A stretch of DNA of 64,000 nucleotides. It comes from Pinus tabuliformis. Taxonomy: Eukaryota; Streptophyta; Pinopsida; Pinales; Pinaceae. The position numbers and the translations under genes were made by a program. The notes beneath the pieces are model-generated. The model ran no database searches, had not been told where the DNA came from, and was given only the letters and a program-made list of their open reading frames with translations. Position 1 is the first letter of the stretch. Each line of letters starts with the position of its first letter. Positions 1 to 10,298 of the stretch are shown piece by piece. The stretch spans positions 1,235,310,955 to 1,235,374,954 of the forward strand of contig CM062819.1 in assembly GCA_031772625.1 (NCBI GenBank). The letters are read 5' to 3'.

Positions 1-61
1 AAATTCTAATAAAAATTGGTTAAACTAACCCAAAATTGACCCTAGGGACCCTATCCCAACA
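1..61 (-). repeat. Left LTR (3' LTR of minus-strand element), terminal 61 bp
   Basis: Matches the last 61 bp of the right LTR and ends in CCAACA. The rest of this LTR lies left of the window. No clean polypurine tract abuts it; the nearest purine run on the minus strand is around 85-97. Confidence 0.85.
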
Positions 62-377
62 TGACCCCAACACAAATATGGTGACTTTCCCTCAAGTCAC
101 TCAGATGGCTTCTCAATTTTTTTGCAAAGCTCATTGAAATCCTGCTTCAATGCTTCTAGCTCTGCAAAGCCTTGTACTATAGCCTGCTTCACCTCTTCAG
201 CCAGCTTTTCTGTAGTTGGTCCCTCTACCGCAAGATGCATGGTCCTATGACTCTACTGCAGAGCTTTCAATTTCTCCTGAATAGTTTGAGAAATATGGTT
301 GGCCTCTTCTATCCAAGGTTGAAGCTGAGCCTTTAACACTGATTATTTTTGCTGCAACTCCTGTACTTGTGCCTATA

Positions 378-3199
378 TCAACTTCCCTTCTTGTAGGCGT
401 GCAAAGCGCTAGACTGGCGCCAATGTGTGCGTAGTCGCCCTGAGCTCATAAATTTCTTTTGGGCCTCTCCTATTTCCGTACTCAATCTCTGCAAGTTTGG
501 TTCCTCCTGAAAATTATCCCATAACTCCATGGAGTTGTTAAAAAGGAAGTCACGGCCTTTGACTGCATTCTCCATAGTAGGCATGTGCATCTTTATAGTT
601 GCACGCACTACTCCCTGGCCTCTGGTGGAGTATTCGGCTCTAGCTTCAGCTGTAATTCTAATATTTTCATTTGGAAGTAAAATGTGACTTTGCCTATCTC
701 ATATTTTGATTCTCGGACTACAGTAGCCAATTTCCTGATCTTTATTGTAGCTGCAGCATCTTCTGAAATATGTAACTCTGGGATAGAATTACATGCCTGT
801 GTAATTGCTTCTTCTAGGCTCTAACTCCATGCTTCTAGCTCTTCCTTTTCTTTCAGGGCTTGAGCCTTATCAGCGAATATTTGTTCATTGTTTACCTTAA
901 CTTTGTTGATTATTGCAAGTGGACGTTGCTCTTTGATTCGAAGCTCGCCCGAGACCCCCTGATGAAGCACATGGAGGGTTTGAAGTGGCAACATGGCTAA
1001 GTTCACCCCTATGTCTTTGATCGCATCCAGTGGAGCGCGATCTTCCTCTGTTTCTATGAAAACTGATCCTTTTTGTAAGGAGATGACTCTGAGGTCCAGA
1101 GTCCTTTCTATATCCAATATGATCTCGCTCCCTTGTGACAGGCTTGCTTTCCCTACGCTCACTTGAATCCTGCCTGTTTGGGTCTGCAGATCGCGCAGAT
1201 CCTTCTGGACGCTCCCTAGCATCTACATGTATTGTTGCTTAAACTATTGCCACAACTTTGTTGTGTTGTCTCTGACTATATCCACAATTCCATTGAGGTC
1301 CCCTTCTGTGAGGACCATTAGGTCAATGCGTGCTTTCTTGTCTAATTTGTGCTTCTTCCTTGGCACGTCAATTCTCTCCTTGCTCCTCTTATTCAATGCA
1401 AAGGGAGTACTCTGCTCCTCCCCTCCATCTCTGCCTTGCTTGGATAGTTCTTGTTCCTCAGTATGATGGGAAGCCGATGCTTCAACTTCCACTGTGTCGG
1501 TGCACTCTGTCTCAACACACTCTTTCTCAGCGTGCTCTTTTTCAGCAGCTGCCTTAGGATCGACTTCTTTCCTCCTCTGTTTGGCCAAGGCCCGCGCCGC
1601 TGCATATGTTGATTCTTTTCATTTCTACGCAGTTGCCGTCTGCGTAGAAGATATTTCTCCACCCTGATTATTACCTGCACCAAAATCCATGGGTTTTCCC
1701 CACTCCATTGGCCAACTTCCCACAATTTCCTACACATCTATTTCTGAAACTAAATATGGCAACTTGTGCCAGATCTGCTTAGGGTCTTTCCTTGCCCAGA
1801 TCAATACATTATGGAAGTCAGTCTTAAACTCCCGAAGGCCCTCAATTGCTTAAACAAGGTTGGAGACAACCTTGGCCGCTGACTTATGACTGTGCATAGG
1901 TCCATTTCAACTAGTATCCAAAAAACCTTTGATTCCATGATCCGCTCCGAATCCTTCATTGCCCACAGCGAAGAAAACTTTGTTGCCTTAAGTAAATCTT
2001 CTTCCTGCATAGGAAACTGACTATCCTCTGGCAATCACCATGCTACTAATAATATTAGCAACGAGAGGCAGGTCTATTGAAATGCCTTTCTCTCCTCCTA
2101 TGCTTTGTGATAGTTCGCTAGGAATTCTTTACATAGGTACTACGTGCAGTTGTACTACGTGTAGTAGTACTGCGTGTAGTTGTACTACGCGCAGTTGTAC
2201 TGCAGTCCCTTCATGCATTGTGTAACCAACGAAAATACTGGCACCGGAACTTCGTCCATGTGACATTTCCTCATTATCTTCCTGGCTATAATTTGGGAAG
2301 CAAACTGCACCACTTGGTCTTGAATAGAGCGGATAGAATACCCACATGACTTTTTGATCAACCCAAACTCAGTCTTTATTTTATCTGTTAGCTCTTTTTC
2401 TTTGTTTTTTCCTCCAAACTCCTTGGCGGGGTCCACCCCTTTATAGGACAACCTCGTAATTCTATGAATGATCATATTAGTTATAGGGATGGGTTCACCG
2501 AGCCATAAGCACCCATCATGCACCAGTGTGAGCAGCTGGCGCACACAAACAATGCTGATGATCAACCAGTGGAAGTGTGTCACACAAAGCATATGTATTA
2601 ATCCGGCCTGCTCGATGCCTTTGACCTATTTCATGGGTTCTAGTCTTGTGACCCCAGTTTCTTCATAGTAAATATTCATCATGTACTTATTGGTTGCTAG
2701 GCGAGGGAATTTCTCGTGGTCGGCGAGATCCCAATCCTCCATCTTCAATACCAGGATGTGTACTAAGAGCGTGCCCTCAAAAACTACCTCCTCTGGAAAC
2801 ATTGGTGTAGAGATCATGAATTTTCCTGAATCTGGGTCCTTGGGTACCTTGGATTTCCCTTTCCGTGGAGGTATATATGTCGGGATCCATGTGATAGGCT
2901 TGACCTCCTCAGCATCTAACTCCTCAACTCCATCGCAGAGTTCCTCTACCTCTAAGTCCACTAGTTTCTCGGCTACTTCACCTTGTCCTTCTTCTTTTTT
3001 GTCAAACCTTTGGGTACTTCCTCAGTGACTGCCTCACTAGTACATGTTTCTTCTACTTCTCCTTAGTAGTCGATTGCTTCAACCTAGGCGACCTCGGCGC
3101 CATAGGAACTGAAGGAACTGAGGGCGTAGCTTCCATGGACACGACTTCAAGGCCTTCCGCTTGAGAAATAACGGCTTTGGAACTAACTGGCGGAGACAT
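378..3199 (-). pseudogene. Accessory ORF downstream of integrase, unknown function, broken
   Basis: From an ATG at 3199 the minus strand gives MSPPVSSKAVISQAEGLEVV, a Pro/Ser-rich start. Next comes an acidic linker and a globular-looking region at 2961-2185 with FPRLATNKYMMNIYYEE, CLWLGEPIPITNMIIHRIT and YKGVDPAKEFGGK. Then follow Lys/Glu-rich probably coiled-coil stretches at 1588-821 and 608-378. Segments are separated by stops and small frameshifts but are collinear, so they look like one decayed protein of roughly 900-1000 residues. It occupies the env-like position of Athila elements, yet I see no clear signal peptide or transmembrane segment. The LGEPIPIT...IHRITGL-type motif resembles a plant retrotransposon-associated domain whose role is unknown to me. 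Confidence 0.6.
2137..2206 (-). repeat. 15 bp tandem repeat inside accessory ORF
   Basis: About 4.5 copies of a 15 bp unit like GTACTACGTGTAGTT start at 2137, 2152, 2167, 2182 and 2197. On the minus strand they encode repeated VQLHV/VQLHA pentapeptides. The unit length keeps the frame. Confidence 0.85.
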
Positions 3200-3697
3200 T
3201 TTTTCGAGGATGATCTTTTGGTTCCACTCAGGTAAGGTTGCAAATATCGGGCTTGAAGCTGAATCCTCCCAAACCTACTGACTCATATAGCAAGAACAAG
3301 AGGGCTCATACACAATCGTTAGAATGCAAAGTGTTATTCGACAAACCAACATGCCCAATTTATAGGTGGTTTTGAATTCAAATCTGACTGTTCCCTCCAT
3401 TTTCTAATCATAAATGCATCTTTGGCGGATGATATCCAAATATTTTCGCCATAAATGTCGCCTACCCGCTCTCCTAACGAGATTTTCGCTATCCAATCAT
3501 GAACAATGACTTCAACGAATACTTTTGGACTCGACTGTGCGACACCATCCTCCATGGCGCAGCTCTTCCTGGCGCACTCCTTGCTTTCATCGTGCAACCT
3601 CCCTACTTTGCTTTTCTTTTTTGCAGGCAGTGTAGTTTATAGTCTTGCAATCCCTTGCAGCTGCCTGGATTACTGAGACTGTTCTGCTTTCATGTAG
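3200..3697 (-). other. Spacer between integrase and accessory ORF
   Basis: An 87-codon open stretch on the minus strand (3334-3597) has no recognisable domain. The segment may be the leader of the downstream accessory ORF. Confidence 0.4.
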
Positions 3698-4852
3698 TCA
3701 TTGCGTAGGGGTAGGATCCCCTATATACAACTTCAACCTGCTGCCGTTCACTCTTCCAAGGAATATTTCGCCATTCAACTTCACGAGTTGAACTGCGCCA
3801 CCATCCATGATATCCTTAAAAACACATGGCCCTAACCAACACATTTGAAATTTCCCCAGAAACTTTGTGAACTTGTTGTCATATAGCAGCACTAAATCAT
3901 CTACCTTGAAATTGTGCAAATGAATATGCCTATCATGCCATGCTTTTTCTCGTTCCTTTTGTACTTTCTGGTGAAATCTGGCAAGAAAGTGGTCATCTTC
4001 CAACTCCATCAGCTGTGTGAGCTGTTCCTCCAAAGTCTCACGATCTGCCATCTCTGTCAAAGCTACAATACATAGACTTGGCTCAATATATTCCATAGGC
4101 ATTACCACTTCAATCCCATAGACCAACCGAAACAGTGTTTGTCATGTCAGCTTCTTGCAGGTCATCCTATATGCCCATAGAAATGTGGGTAACCACACAT
4201 CCTGGTCATTCCTCTGCATGTTATAAACCTTTGTCAACGCGTTCTCCAAGATTTTGTTAAATTATTCAACCGTTCCATTCACTTATGGGTGATAGGGCGT
4301 GCTATTTTGGTGGTGTACATGGAATTCTTCAAGCAAAGCGCTGTTCATTTCATTCAAGAAATGTGTACCCTTATCACTCATCAGCACCTTAGGGCATCCG
4401 AACCATGTTAAGACATATTCAAACAAAAACTTTGCAGTGGTGGCAGCTGTACAATCCTTCACTAGCTACGTTTCCACCCATCTGGTTAAATACTATGTTG
4501 CAGCAATAATATACCATGTGCTCGTCTTCTTTCGTGCTGGTTGTATTCGACCTATGAAATCAATAGCCCACTTGTCAAATACCTGCAACGAAACCTCAAT
4601 ATTTAAAGGAAATTCATCTCTTCACAAAGGCTTCCCTATCCTTTGGCAAGCATCGCACGCCTTAGAATCCTTATGTAACGTCGACCACCATAACCCAATG
4701 CAAAAAATCTTTTGCGCAGCTGCTTTTCCTACGTAGTGTCCTCCTACCACTCCTCCATGTGCTTCGGCGAGGATACTAGCACGTTCAAATTGTGGAACAT
4801 ACCTTCGCATTATTTCATATGTTCCCATCTTATACAAATGACATGAAATCAC
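3698..4852 (-). pseudogene. pol: Integrase domain
   Basis: The N-terminal zinc-binding HHCC region is visible as HGGVVGGH then CDACQRIG (about 4800-4620). The catalytic core follows: WAIDFIG (first D), MSDKGTHFLNE (second D) and NGTVE (E), reading 4590-4200 with a few stops. The C-terminal part 4126-3698 is open for 142 codons: MVYGIEVVMPMEYIEPS, WHDRHIHLHNFKVDDLVLLYD, LGPCVFKDIMDGGAVQL. It ends at a stop after PTPTQ. No chromodomain follows; the tail is the GPF/Y-like segment (WLGPCVF). It would insert element cDNA into the chromosome. Confidence 0.88.
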
Positions 4853-5098
4853 TAAAAAATATGTAGAGAAACTACTAGTTCCTTCTTCTGCTGAGTGGAA
4901 TATCCTACTGGAGCTATACCCATGGTTAAAAATTGAATGATATAAACAAAACGGTCATCCGCAATGCACACCACAAATAGTTGCACATCTAGTAGTCCTT
5001 CCTCCAAATTATTTGGTTCTTCACCTGTTTCAATTCTTTACAGGTGGTCTGGTCCTGCATTCAGCCTTCCAGGCTTCACAATCACTTCAAAGTCATAT

Positions 5099-5220
5099 AA
5101 CACATATTTCATTAAATTTGGAATTAAATAGTGAATATAGAATTTAAATATAACTAAAAAACTCATTTCTAATGATGCCCTTGTAATAATGTTTTTACAA
5201 TTTTAATGAAATATGTGTTG
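5099..5220. mobile_element. 122 bp MITE inside RNase H
   Basis: The ends are inverted repeats: AACACATATTTCATTAAA at the left, and its reverse complement with about one mismatch over ~21 bp at the right. The insertion is flanked by TAT on both sides (5096-5098 and 5221-5223), and a 2 bp TA reading is equally possible. Removing it restores the expected reading QEYDFEV of the gypsy RNase H C-terminus, which fixes the boundaries. The interior is AT-rich and non-coding. A 2-3 bp T/A duplication fits Tc1/mariner (Stowaway-like) or PIF/Harbinger MITEs. Confidence 0.8.
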
Positions 5221-5253
5221 TATTCTTGAAACAACAATAACCATCGGCAGATT

Positions 5254-5279
5254 CCCCCCCCCCCCCCCCCCCCCCCCCC
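5254..5279. repeat. Homopolymer of 26 C
   Basis: An uninterrupted C run (G on the coding minus strand) replaces what should be one or two glycine codons of the RNase H domain and shifts the frame. Its exact length may be a sequencing or assembly artefact. Confidence 0.9.
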
Positions 5280-5599
5280 AACAACACAAGCTTATTGACT
5301 AGGTACTTCAACGCGGAGTGATCTGTATAAATTTTAAAATGTCCGCCCAACAAAGAATGCCAAAACTTTTGCAGCACATAGACCATCGCCAACCCTTCGC
5401 GCTCCATAGTGGAATAATTCTTCTCAGCCTTTGGTAAATTTTTGCTCGCGAAGGATATCGAATGATCAATTTCTCCTTCTCTTGCCTGGGTTAATACCTC
5501 ACCTAGCGCAATGCAAGAGGCATCTACATGCACATGGAATTATTTCTTCCATTCTGGAAACACCAAGATAGGCAAAATCACCATATTTTCCATTAGAAC

Positions 5600-6651
5600 A
5601 TCTAGTTTGTGCTGACATTATTCATCCCAACAAAACATCTCATCTTTCTTCAATAATTTTTCCATCGGCGTGGTGATCTAAGCATATGCCTTGATAAAAT
5701 TTCTATAATACCCAGTGTGCCCCAAGGTCGCGCGCAACTATTTTACATTCCTGGGGGATTCAAAATTCACAATCATAATGAGCTTCGCAGGGTCCACCAT
5801 CAATCCCTGCTTACATACTACATGACCGAGCAAAATTCCAAAGGGCACATAGAATATGCACTTCTTCAAATTCAACGCGAACTTATACCTTCTACATGTA
5901 TCCAACATAAGGTGTAGAGTCACAACATGGCATTTCACCAACCCAAACACAGTGCAATCATCAACATAAACCTCCAAAAATTTATGAATAAATTCCTTGA
6001 ACGTTGCGATTACTACTAGGAGAAGATTGCATGCGTGTTCTTCAATCCGAATGGCATTACTCTATATTGAAAGAAACCCTACTCCATCGTGAAGGTTGTC
6101 TTGCTTCGGTCTTCCAGCATGATCTTTATTTGATGGTATCTTGAGAATCCATCAGTAAATGAATAAGCCTCATGTCTTCCAACATTCTCTAATACTTCAT
6201 TTGTAAATGGTGTTGGAAATAGATCGTGCACGCATGCATCATTCAACTTCCTTAGATCTACGCATATCCTAATTTATCCTTTCTATTTATTGTCTTGGAG
6301 AGCCATTGGGCTCACCCAATCACATTCCTCGACTAGTTCAATAATTCCGGCATCGAGCATCTTATCAATCTCTTGGCACACCTTTTCTTTATACTTCGGA
6401 TTGAGCCAATAAGGTCTCAGCTTGACGGGATTCATGTCAGGTTTCAAAGTGATTTTCATTACACCCAAATATCCTATGATCCCCTTTAGATCCAAGAAAT
6501 TTTTTGGGAATAGATCCTGGTATTCGTGTAGTAGTTCAGCCACCTTATCGACTGTATCTTCATCCCAATAATCTCCTATCTTCGCAAACTTAGGCTCTGC
6601 TTCAGATCCAATATTTACTTGTTTAGTTTTCAAAGGCTCTGATATATTCAA
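5600..6651 (-). pseudogene. pol: Reverse transcriptase domain
   Basis: The minus strand gives the Ty3/gypsy RT blocks in order: LKPDMNPVKLRPYWLNP, then AGIIELVEECDWVSP, IRICVDLRKLNDACVHD, YSFTDGFSRYHQI, YRVMPFGLKNTHAIF, and the catalytic YVDD at about 5957-5968 inside EVYVDDCTVFG. The C-terminal connection begins with LRATLGHTGYYRNFIKAYA. Length is normal for the family. There are in-frame stops near 6280 and after the GYYR block. The domain copies element RNA into DNA inside the particle. Confidence 0.88.
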
Positions 6652-6977
6652 GTTCTTAGTTTTTGGTCCTTCGACTTCGCATTGTCCTTCTGTCTCTGGA
6701 ATGTTAATATTCTGCGTTTCATCTTCTTCCTCTTTAGCAGTGACATTGTAACATTCCAGTGCATGTCACAACTGTGTATTCCAATCCGGCTAAGCCCATT
6801 CAGTCGATTCCTTGGGAATTTTGAATATAGATGCTTTTATCTCCTAGAGCGCCTCATCAATGCATTCAAAGCCATCCTCAAAGCTGAAAGTCAATAAGAA
6901 ACTCTCTCTTAAGATATCCCATTCAATTGTCCCATGGCAAAGCTCCGTTTCCAAATACCAGTTCATTGGGATTGTAT

Positions 6978-7430
6978 CTAAGGTATGAAAAAAATGTGCA
7001 CCCATTCTGGTTGTGGTTCTGTTCCCCAGGCCTTAGTCCATCGTGCCAAATGATCGTATGGATCATCCTTCCCACTGTACTTTTCTGTCATCCGGGTATT
7101 AGCATACCCAAACCTTAATCTCATCATTCTTCTATATTCCTTCCATCCAACGAAGCTCTCCTTGTGCATACCCCACCAACGGGCAGGTGTAGTGTGCAGT
7201 GCCAACTCCAGGGCTTGGAAGTGATGTTCTTCTGGTACTTCCCTTTCAAATTCATCTAAAAACAGATCCACATCAGTCAAACCATCATAATGTGGAAGCT
7301 TCCTTACCTCAGTTGAGACACACCGCAGTGATTTGGTCATCATATTGCAATGCAATGTAGATACTTCATGCAATTGATTCTGCCAGTGTTCAAGCTCTTC
7401 ATCTAAGTCTGAGGTGCAGGAACTATCCAT
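6978..7430 (-). pseudogene. Second Gag-like (retrotransposon gag fold) domain between protease and RT
   Basis: A 150-residue stretch carries LPHYDGLTDVDLFLDEFE, then ALELALHTTPARWWGMH and WKEYRRMMRLRFG. This is the arrangement of the Retrotrans_gag core: sample-path introduction, L..A..WW, then W..F/Y..F. It does not overlap the first gag at 8240-9568 and lies on the other side of the protease. The reading breaks after PEWVHIFFIP; further fragments continue in other frames to RT. Possible roles are a structural second Gag or a tether; I cannot tell. The domain call is from pattern, not a profile search. Confidence 0.6.
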
Positions 7431-7655
7431 GTCCCATGCAATTCATCCATCAGCCATAGGATTGATACAATCTTCATTTCACATTGTGATCTTGTATATC
7501 TAATCTAAGTCATCATCATCTTCCACAAAGTCACGAACAGGTTTAGTATAACGCGCTCCCTCAGCAAGGTCTAGTGGCACTACAACCCTGAGCGCCTTCC
7601 TTTCAAACGTCATTTTTTGCTTTTTCAAGTTGATTACCACGTCCATATCAAAAGC

Positions 7656-7985
7656 CTAGTCAATCCCCAGTAGCGCAGGGTACGAGTTACTATCATCCAC
7701 TATTTCAATGACCTCAAATTCAGCCAACGCGCTTGTGCCCTCAATGTCTACCGTAACACTATATAAGCGCCCCATCGGAATAATCTTCTCTTGATTTACC
7801 ATGCGCAACTGAATAGGAGACCACTGCAGCGTAGGTCTCCCCATCCTTTCCCATGTATTCTTGGGTAGTACATTCGTATCAAAACCCAAAACTAGGATGA
7901 CTTGGTCCATTTCATATTTGCCTATCTGCGCAGTTAGCCTCATCTCGCGCCCTGTTTTCTTCTTATGCTTACCAATTTTTCTCAT
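7656..7985 (-). pseudogene. Retropepsin-like aspartic protease, degenerate
   Basis: A 109-residue open stretch has the retropepsin fold signature NVLPKNTWERMGRPTLQW, then hydrophobic strands (MGRLYSVTVDIEG), ending in the second hydrophobic motif YPALLGID. In this group the catalytic aspartate lies just before the NVLP motif; here that position reads VLGFDTNVLP, so the canonical D-S/T-G triad is altered and activity is doubtful. The domain normally cleaves Gag-Pol. It sits after the zinc knuckles and before a second Gag-like domain. Confidence 0.7.
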
Positions 7986-8239
7986 GATGTGCTATTCAAC
8001 ATGGGCCTTTTATTTATTTTTTCACTTGTTAATTAAATCTTATAGCCCTTCTAATGCTTTCTTATTACACAAAAACTTCATACAGGTCTTTAGAAAAGTA
8101 GCTAATACCGAAGGATCTACTTCTTGTGTCGTACTAGTTTCCGACATTTTCTCCTGGCTTCCTGAGGTGGAGGCCTCAATGAAGTTCTTCTTTGCTTCCA
8201 TGAAGGTCTCTTTAGCTCGATTAAGATCAAAGTCTAGTT

Positions 8240-9568
8240 ATTTCTCAGCAGCCTTGCGCACCCACCCATCAGTCTCAAGCTTCTTGCCCTTATCTGCACC
8301 AGTGGCCATACCACTTCTTGTTACTATATTTATGCTATGATCTTCTTCATGGGGCTCCACTCTCATCATTTGGATGTTTTGCGTAGGTTTTTGGGGCTGC
8401 GTCTTCTTTTCTTGCATTTTTTCTATAAGGATCAGACATTCCTCTATCACATGGTCGAATTGTCTGCAATATTGACATGACGGATGCGTGGGGTTTGGGC
8501 AATCTTGCATGAAGTGTCCTGCTTCGCCACAGTTATAGAAACTTATCTACCCCCATCCTCTGCCAGCTTCGCCCCCTCTTCCTCGTCCTTGGCCCTAGAA
8601 TCCTCTGCGTGCTGCTCCTGCGCCCTGATCCTGAGTCTGGTTTTCTGCCTGCATTTGGTAGGTAGGGGTTATATCCATCATTAGCTCATAACTCCTACAA
8701 TGGCATTCATCATGTCCTACATATTTATAGAAATTGCAAAACAATTGCTGGGGGGTCTGTATAAACTTTTGTAGTAAATGGAAATTATCAGTTGCATGTT
8801 GTCCTGTAACCTAACAGATAACATACCATGGCACATCTCCCGCGCTCATCCCAATAGTATTCTCCGTTTTCAGGGGAACATACCCTCCCCCAATAAGATA
8901 TTTCTAATAAATCAGGCAATGGTCCTTATCGTGCCCATGGCCCTTGGATTTCAAGCACCAGAATCAGCATGCACCTCCAACTCGGCTTCCTTTCCTTTCC
9001 TCAGGCTATGGAACACCAAGTGCAGGCTTTCCAGTTGTGAGTGAATTTGTTGCACTCCAAGGTTTGTATCCTATATGGGTGAGGCTTCCAACCTCATCGC
9101 GATTTCTAAGGCTTCTTCTTGTGTTGCTATATTTTGTTGTGACTGTGAAAATCTTAAGTGTGGTAAGAACGACGCGATATACCAATCTCGATGATGGGAA
9201 TATGTAATCACCATATTGTCCTACCTGATTAGGCATTTCAACCTTTGATCAAAATCCCAGGGTGACTCATCTATCTTTTGTTGAATTTCTTTAAACTCAG
9301 TCATCGACTGTGCTTCTGACTTAGGCTTCCTAAAATCCTTGTTCAGAGCTTGCTGGGTTTCTACCAACATCGCATTGGGGTTGTCAGTGAATTACTTGAT
9401 GTACCATGTCAATGCTCGATCTTGTAAGGCTATGACCAGCTGCACTTTCTTGATGTTATCATATGTAATCTGTTGTGTCATCCATACATCTCCTGCAACA
9501 AACTAGAATTGTTTGGGGTCTTCGCTCCCTATCCCTTTAAAAACATGCATCTTCATCGTGTTCGCCAT
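8240..9568 (-). pseudogene. gag: gag polyprotein remnant with zinc knuckles
   Basis: From the ATG at 9568 the minus strand reads MANTMKMHVFKG, then the Gag helical core including QLVIALQDRALTWYIK (the usual L.G.A..WY signature) and IATQEEALEIAMRLEAS. Near 8470-8545 a cysteine/histidine cluster (NCGEAGHFMQDC, then CQYCRQFDHVIEEC) represents one or two degenerate CCHC zinc knuckles, which package element RNA in the virus-like particle. Several in-frame stops and at least one frameshift break the frame. It is followed by protease at 7985. Confidence 0.75.
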
Positions 9569-9854
9569 GTTTAATGGTGGACGTGGAGGTGGGGGTGGAG
9601 GCAGAGTGGACGGATGAGGTATCCTCGAGATACCCTACTTAATCAATTTTACTGCACTTCACGGACTAGTCAGCACCGTCCCTTCATCGTCACTCGATGG
9701 GGATTCAATTAACGGATTTTACTCAGAGTTCGTTCCTTCATTTCTTCTGAATAATTTACCACTTAGCGTAGCTCCAAACATCAAGGTAATTGCATAACCT
9801 TATTTTCACATAACAATATTTTAATCCATGTTTTCAATGATTTCAGATACTTAC

Positions 9855-10261
9855 CTGGCGGTCCCTTGAAGAGCCCACGTTCTTCTGTGCTATAGATGAC
9901 AGTTTGATCAACTGCGGACTCAGTCACATAAACTTCCAAGTGTGTGATCAATCCAATGATCCACGGCCCGTGTGATATTTCTTTCTGATGCTTCCAGACA
10001 TCACACTGGTTCCGGAGTCCACACTATAGGGCCATCAAAGCTCCATGTCCCTTGAATATCGGCCAATCTAAACAACCACTTGTGTAGTTTTTTGGGGAAG
10101 AAACCTAAGAATTCTTCAGTCTCATTTGTGTATAAATATATCTGCAACCACTACTCCTTGGATAATTTAGGGCTTTTGTTCTCTTGAGCTGCAAACATGT
10201 GTACTTTTCGGTCAGTCCACTTCTTGATCTCTTTCTTTGTAGGAAACCACTTATCACACAT
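9855..10261 (-). pseudogene. Extra ORF upstream of gag, with splice-donor-like end
   Basis: Reading left from an ATG at 10261, the minus strand gives a protein-like stretch beginning MCDKWFPTKKEIKKW. It continues through a hydrophobic and aromatic segment (EEFLGFFPKKLHKWLFRLAD) with a few in-frame stops. Near 9854 it meets CAG/GTAAGTATC, a near-consensus plant splice donor. It lies between the primer site and gag, where Ogre/Tat elements are known to carry an additional ORF. I cannot assign a function or domain. The ATG is the first after the primer site. Stops at two or more positions mean it is not functional now. Confidence 0.5.
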
Positions 10262-10278
10262 CTCTTAGATAGATCCCA

Positions 10279-10296
10279 GTCCCGACAACAGAACCA
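10279..10296 (-). other. Primer binding site, degenerate tRNA-Asp-like
   Basis: Two bases inside the right LTR, the minus strand reads TGGTTCTGTTGTCGGGA. It keeps the TGG start and the GTTG.CGGG core of the tRNA-Asp primer site used by Athila/Tat elements (TGGCGCCGTTGCCGGGG). Position supports it strongly; identity of the primer tRNA is inferred. Confidence 0.6.
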
Positions 10297-10298
10297 TT

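Larger units (their letters stand above)
4960..5600 (-). pseudogene. pol: Gypsy-type RNase H, interrupted by a poly-C tract and a MITE
   Basis: After the RT connection the minus strand reads FHVHVDASCIALGEVL, YSTMEREGLAMVYVLQKF and FKIYTDHSALKYLVNK, giving the three acidic catalytic positions D, E and D intact. Past KLVL a 26-base G run (C on the plus strand, 5254-5279) shifts the frame. The normal reading then resumes as ICRWLLLFQEY, is broken by a 122 bp MITE at 5099-5220, and resumes as DFEVIVKPGRLNAGPDHL. The enzyme would degrade template RNA during reverse transcription. This copy is disrupted twice. Confidence 0.85.

Noticed and set aside
4299-4736. 145-codon plus-strand open frame
   Set aside because: It is antisense to the integrase core, whose motifs are clear on the minus strand.
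7861-8340. 159-codon plus-strand open frame
   Set aside because: It is antisense to the Gag/protease region of the minus-strand element.
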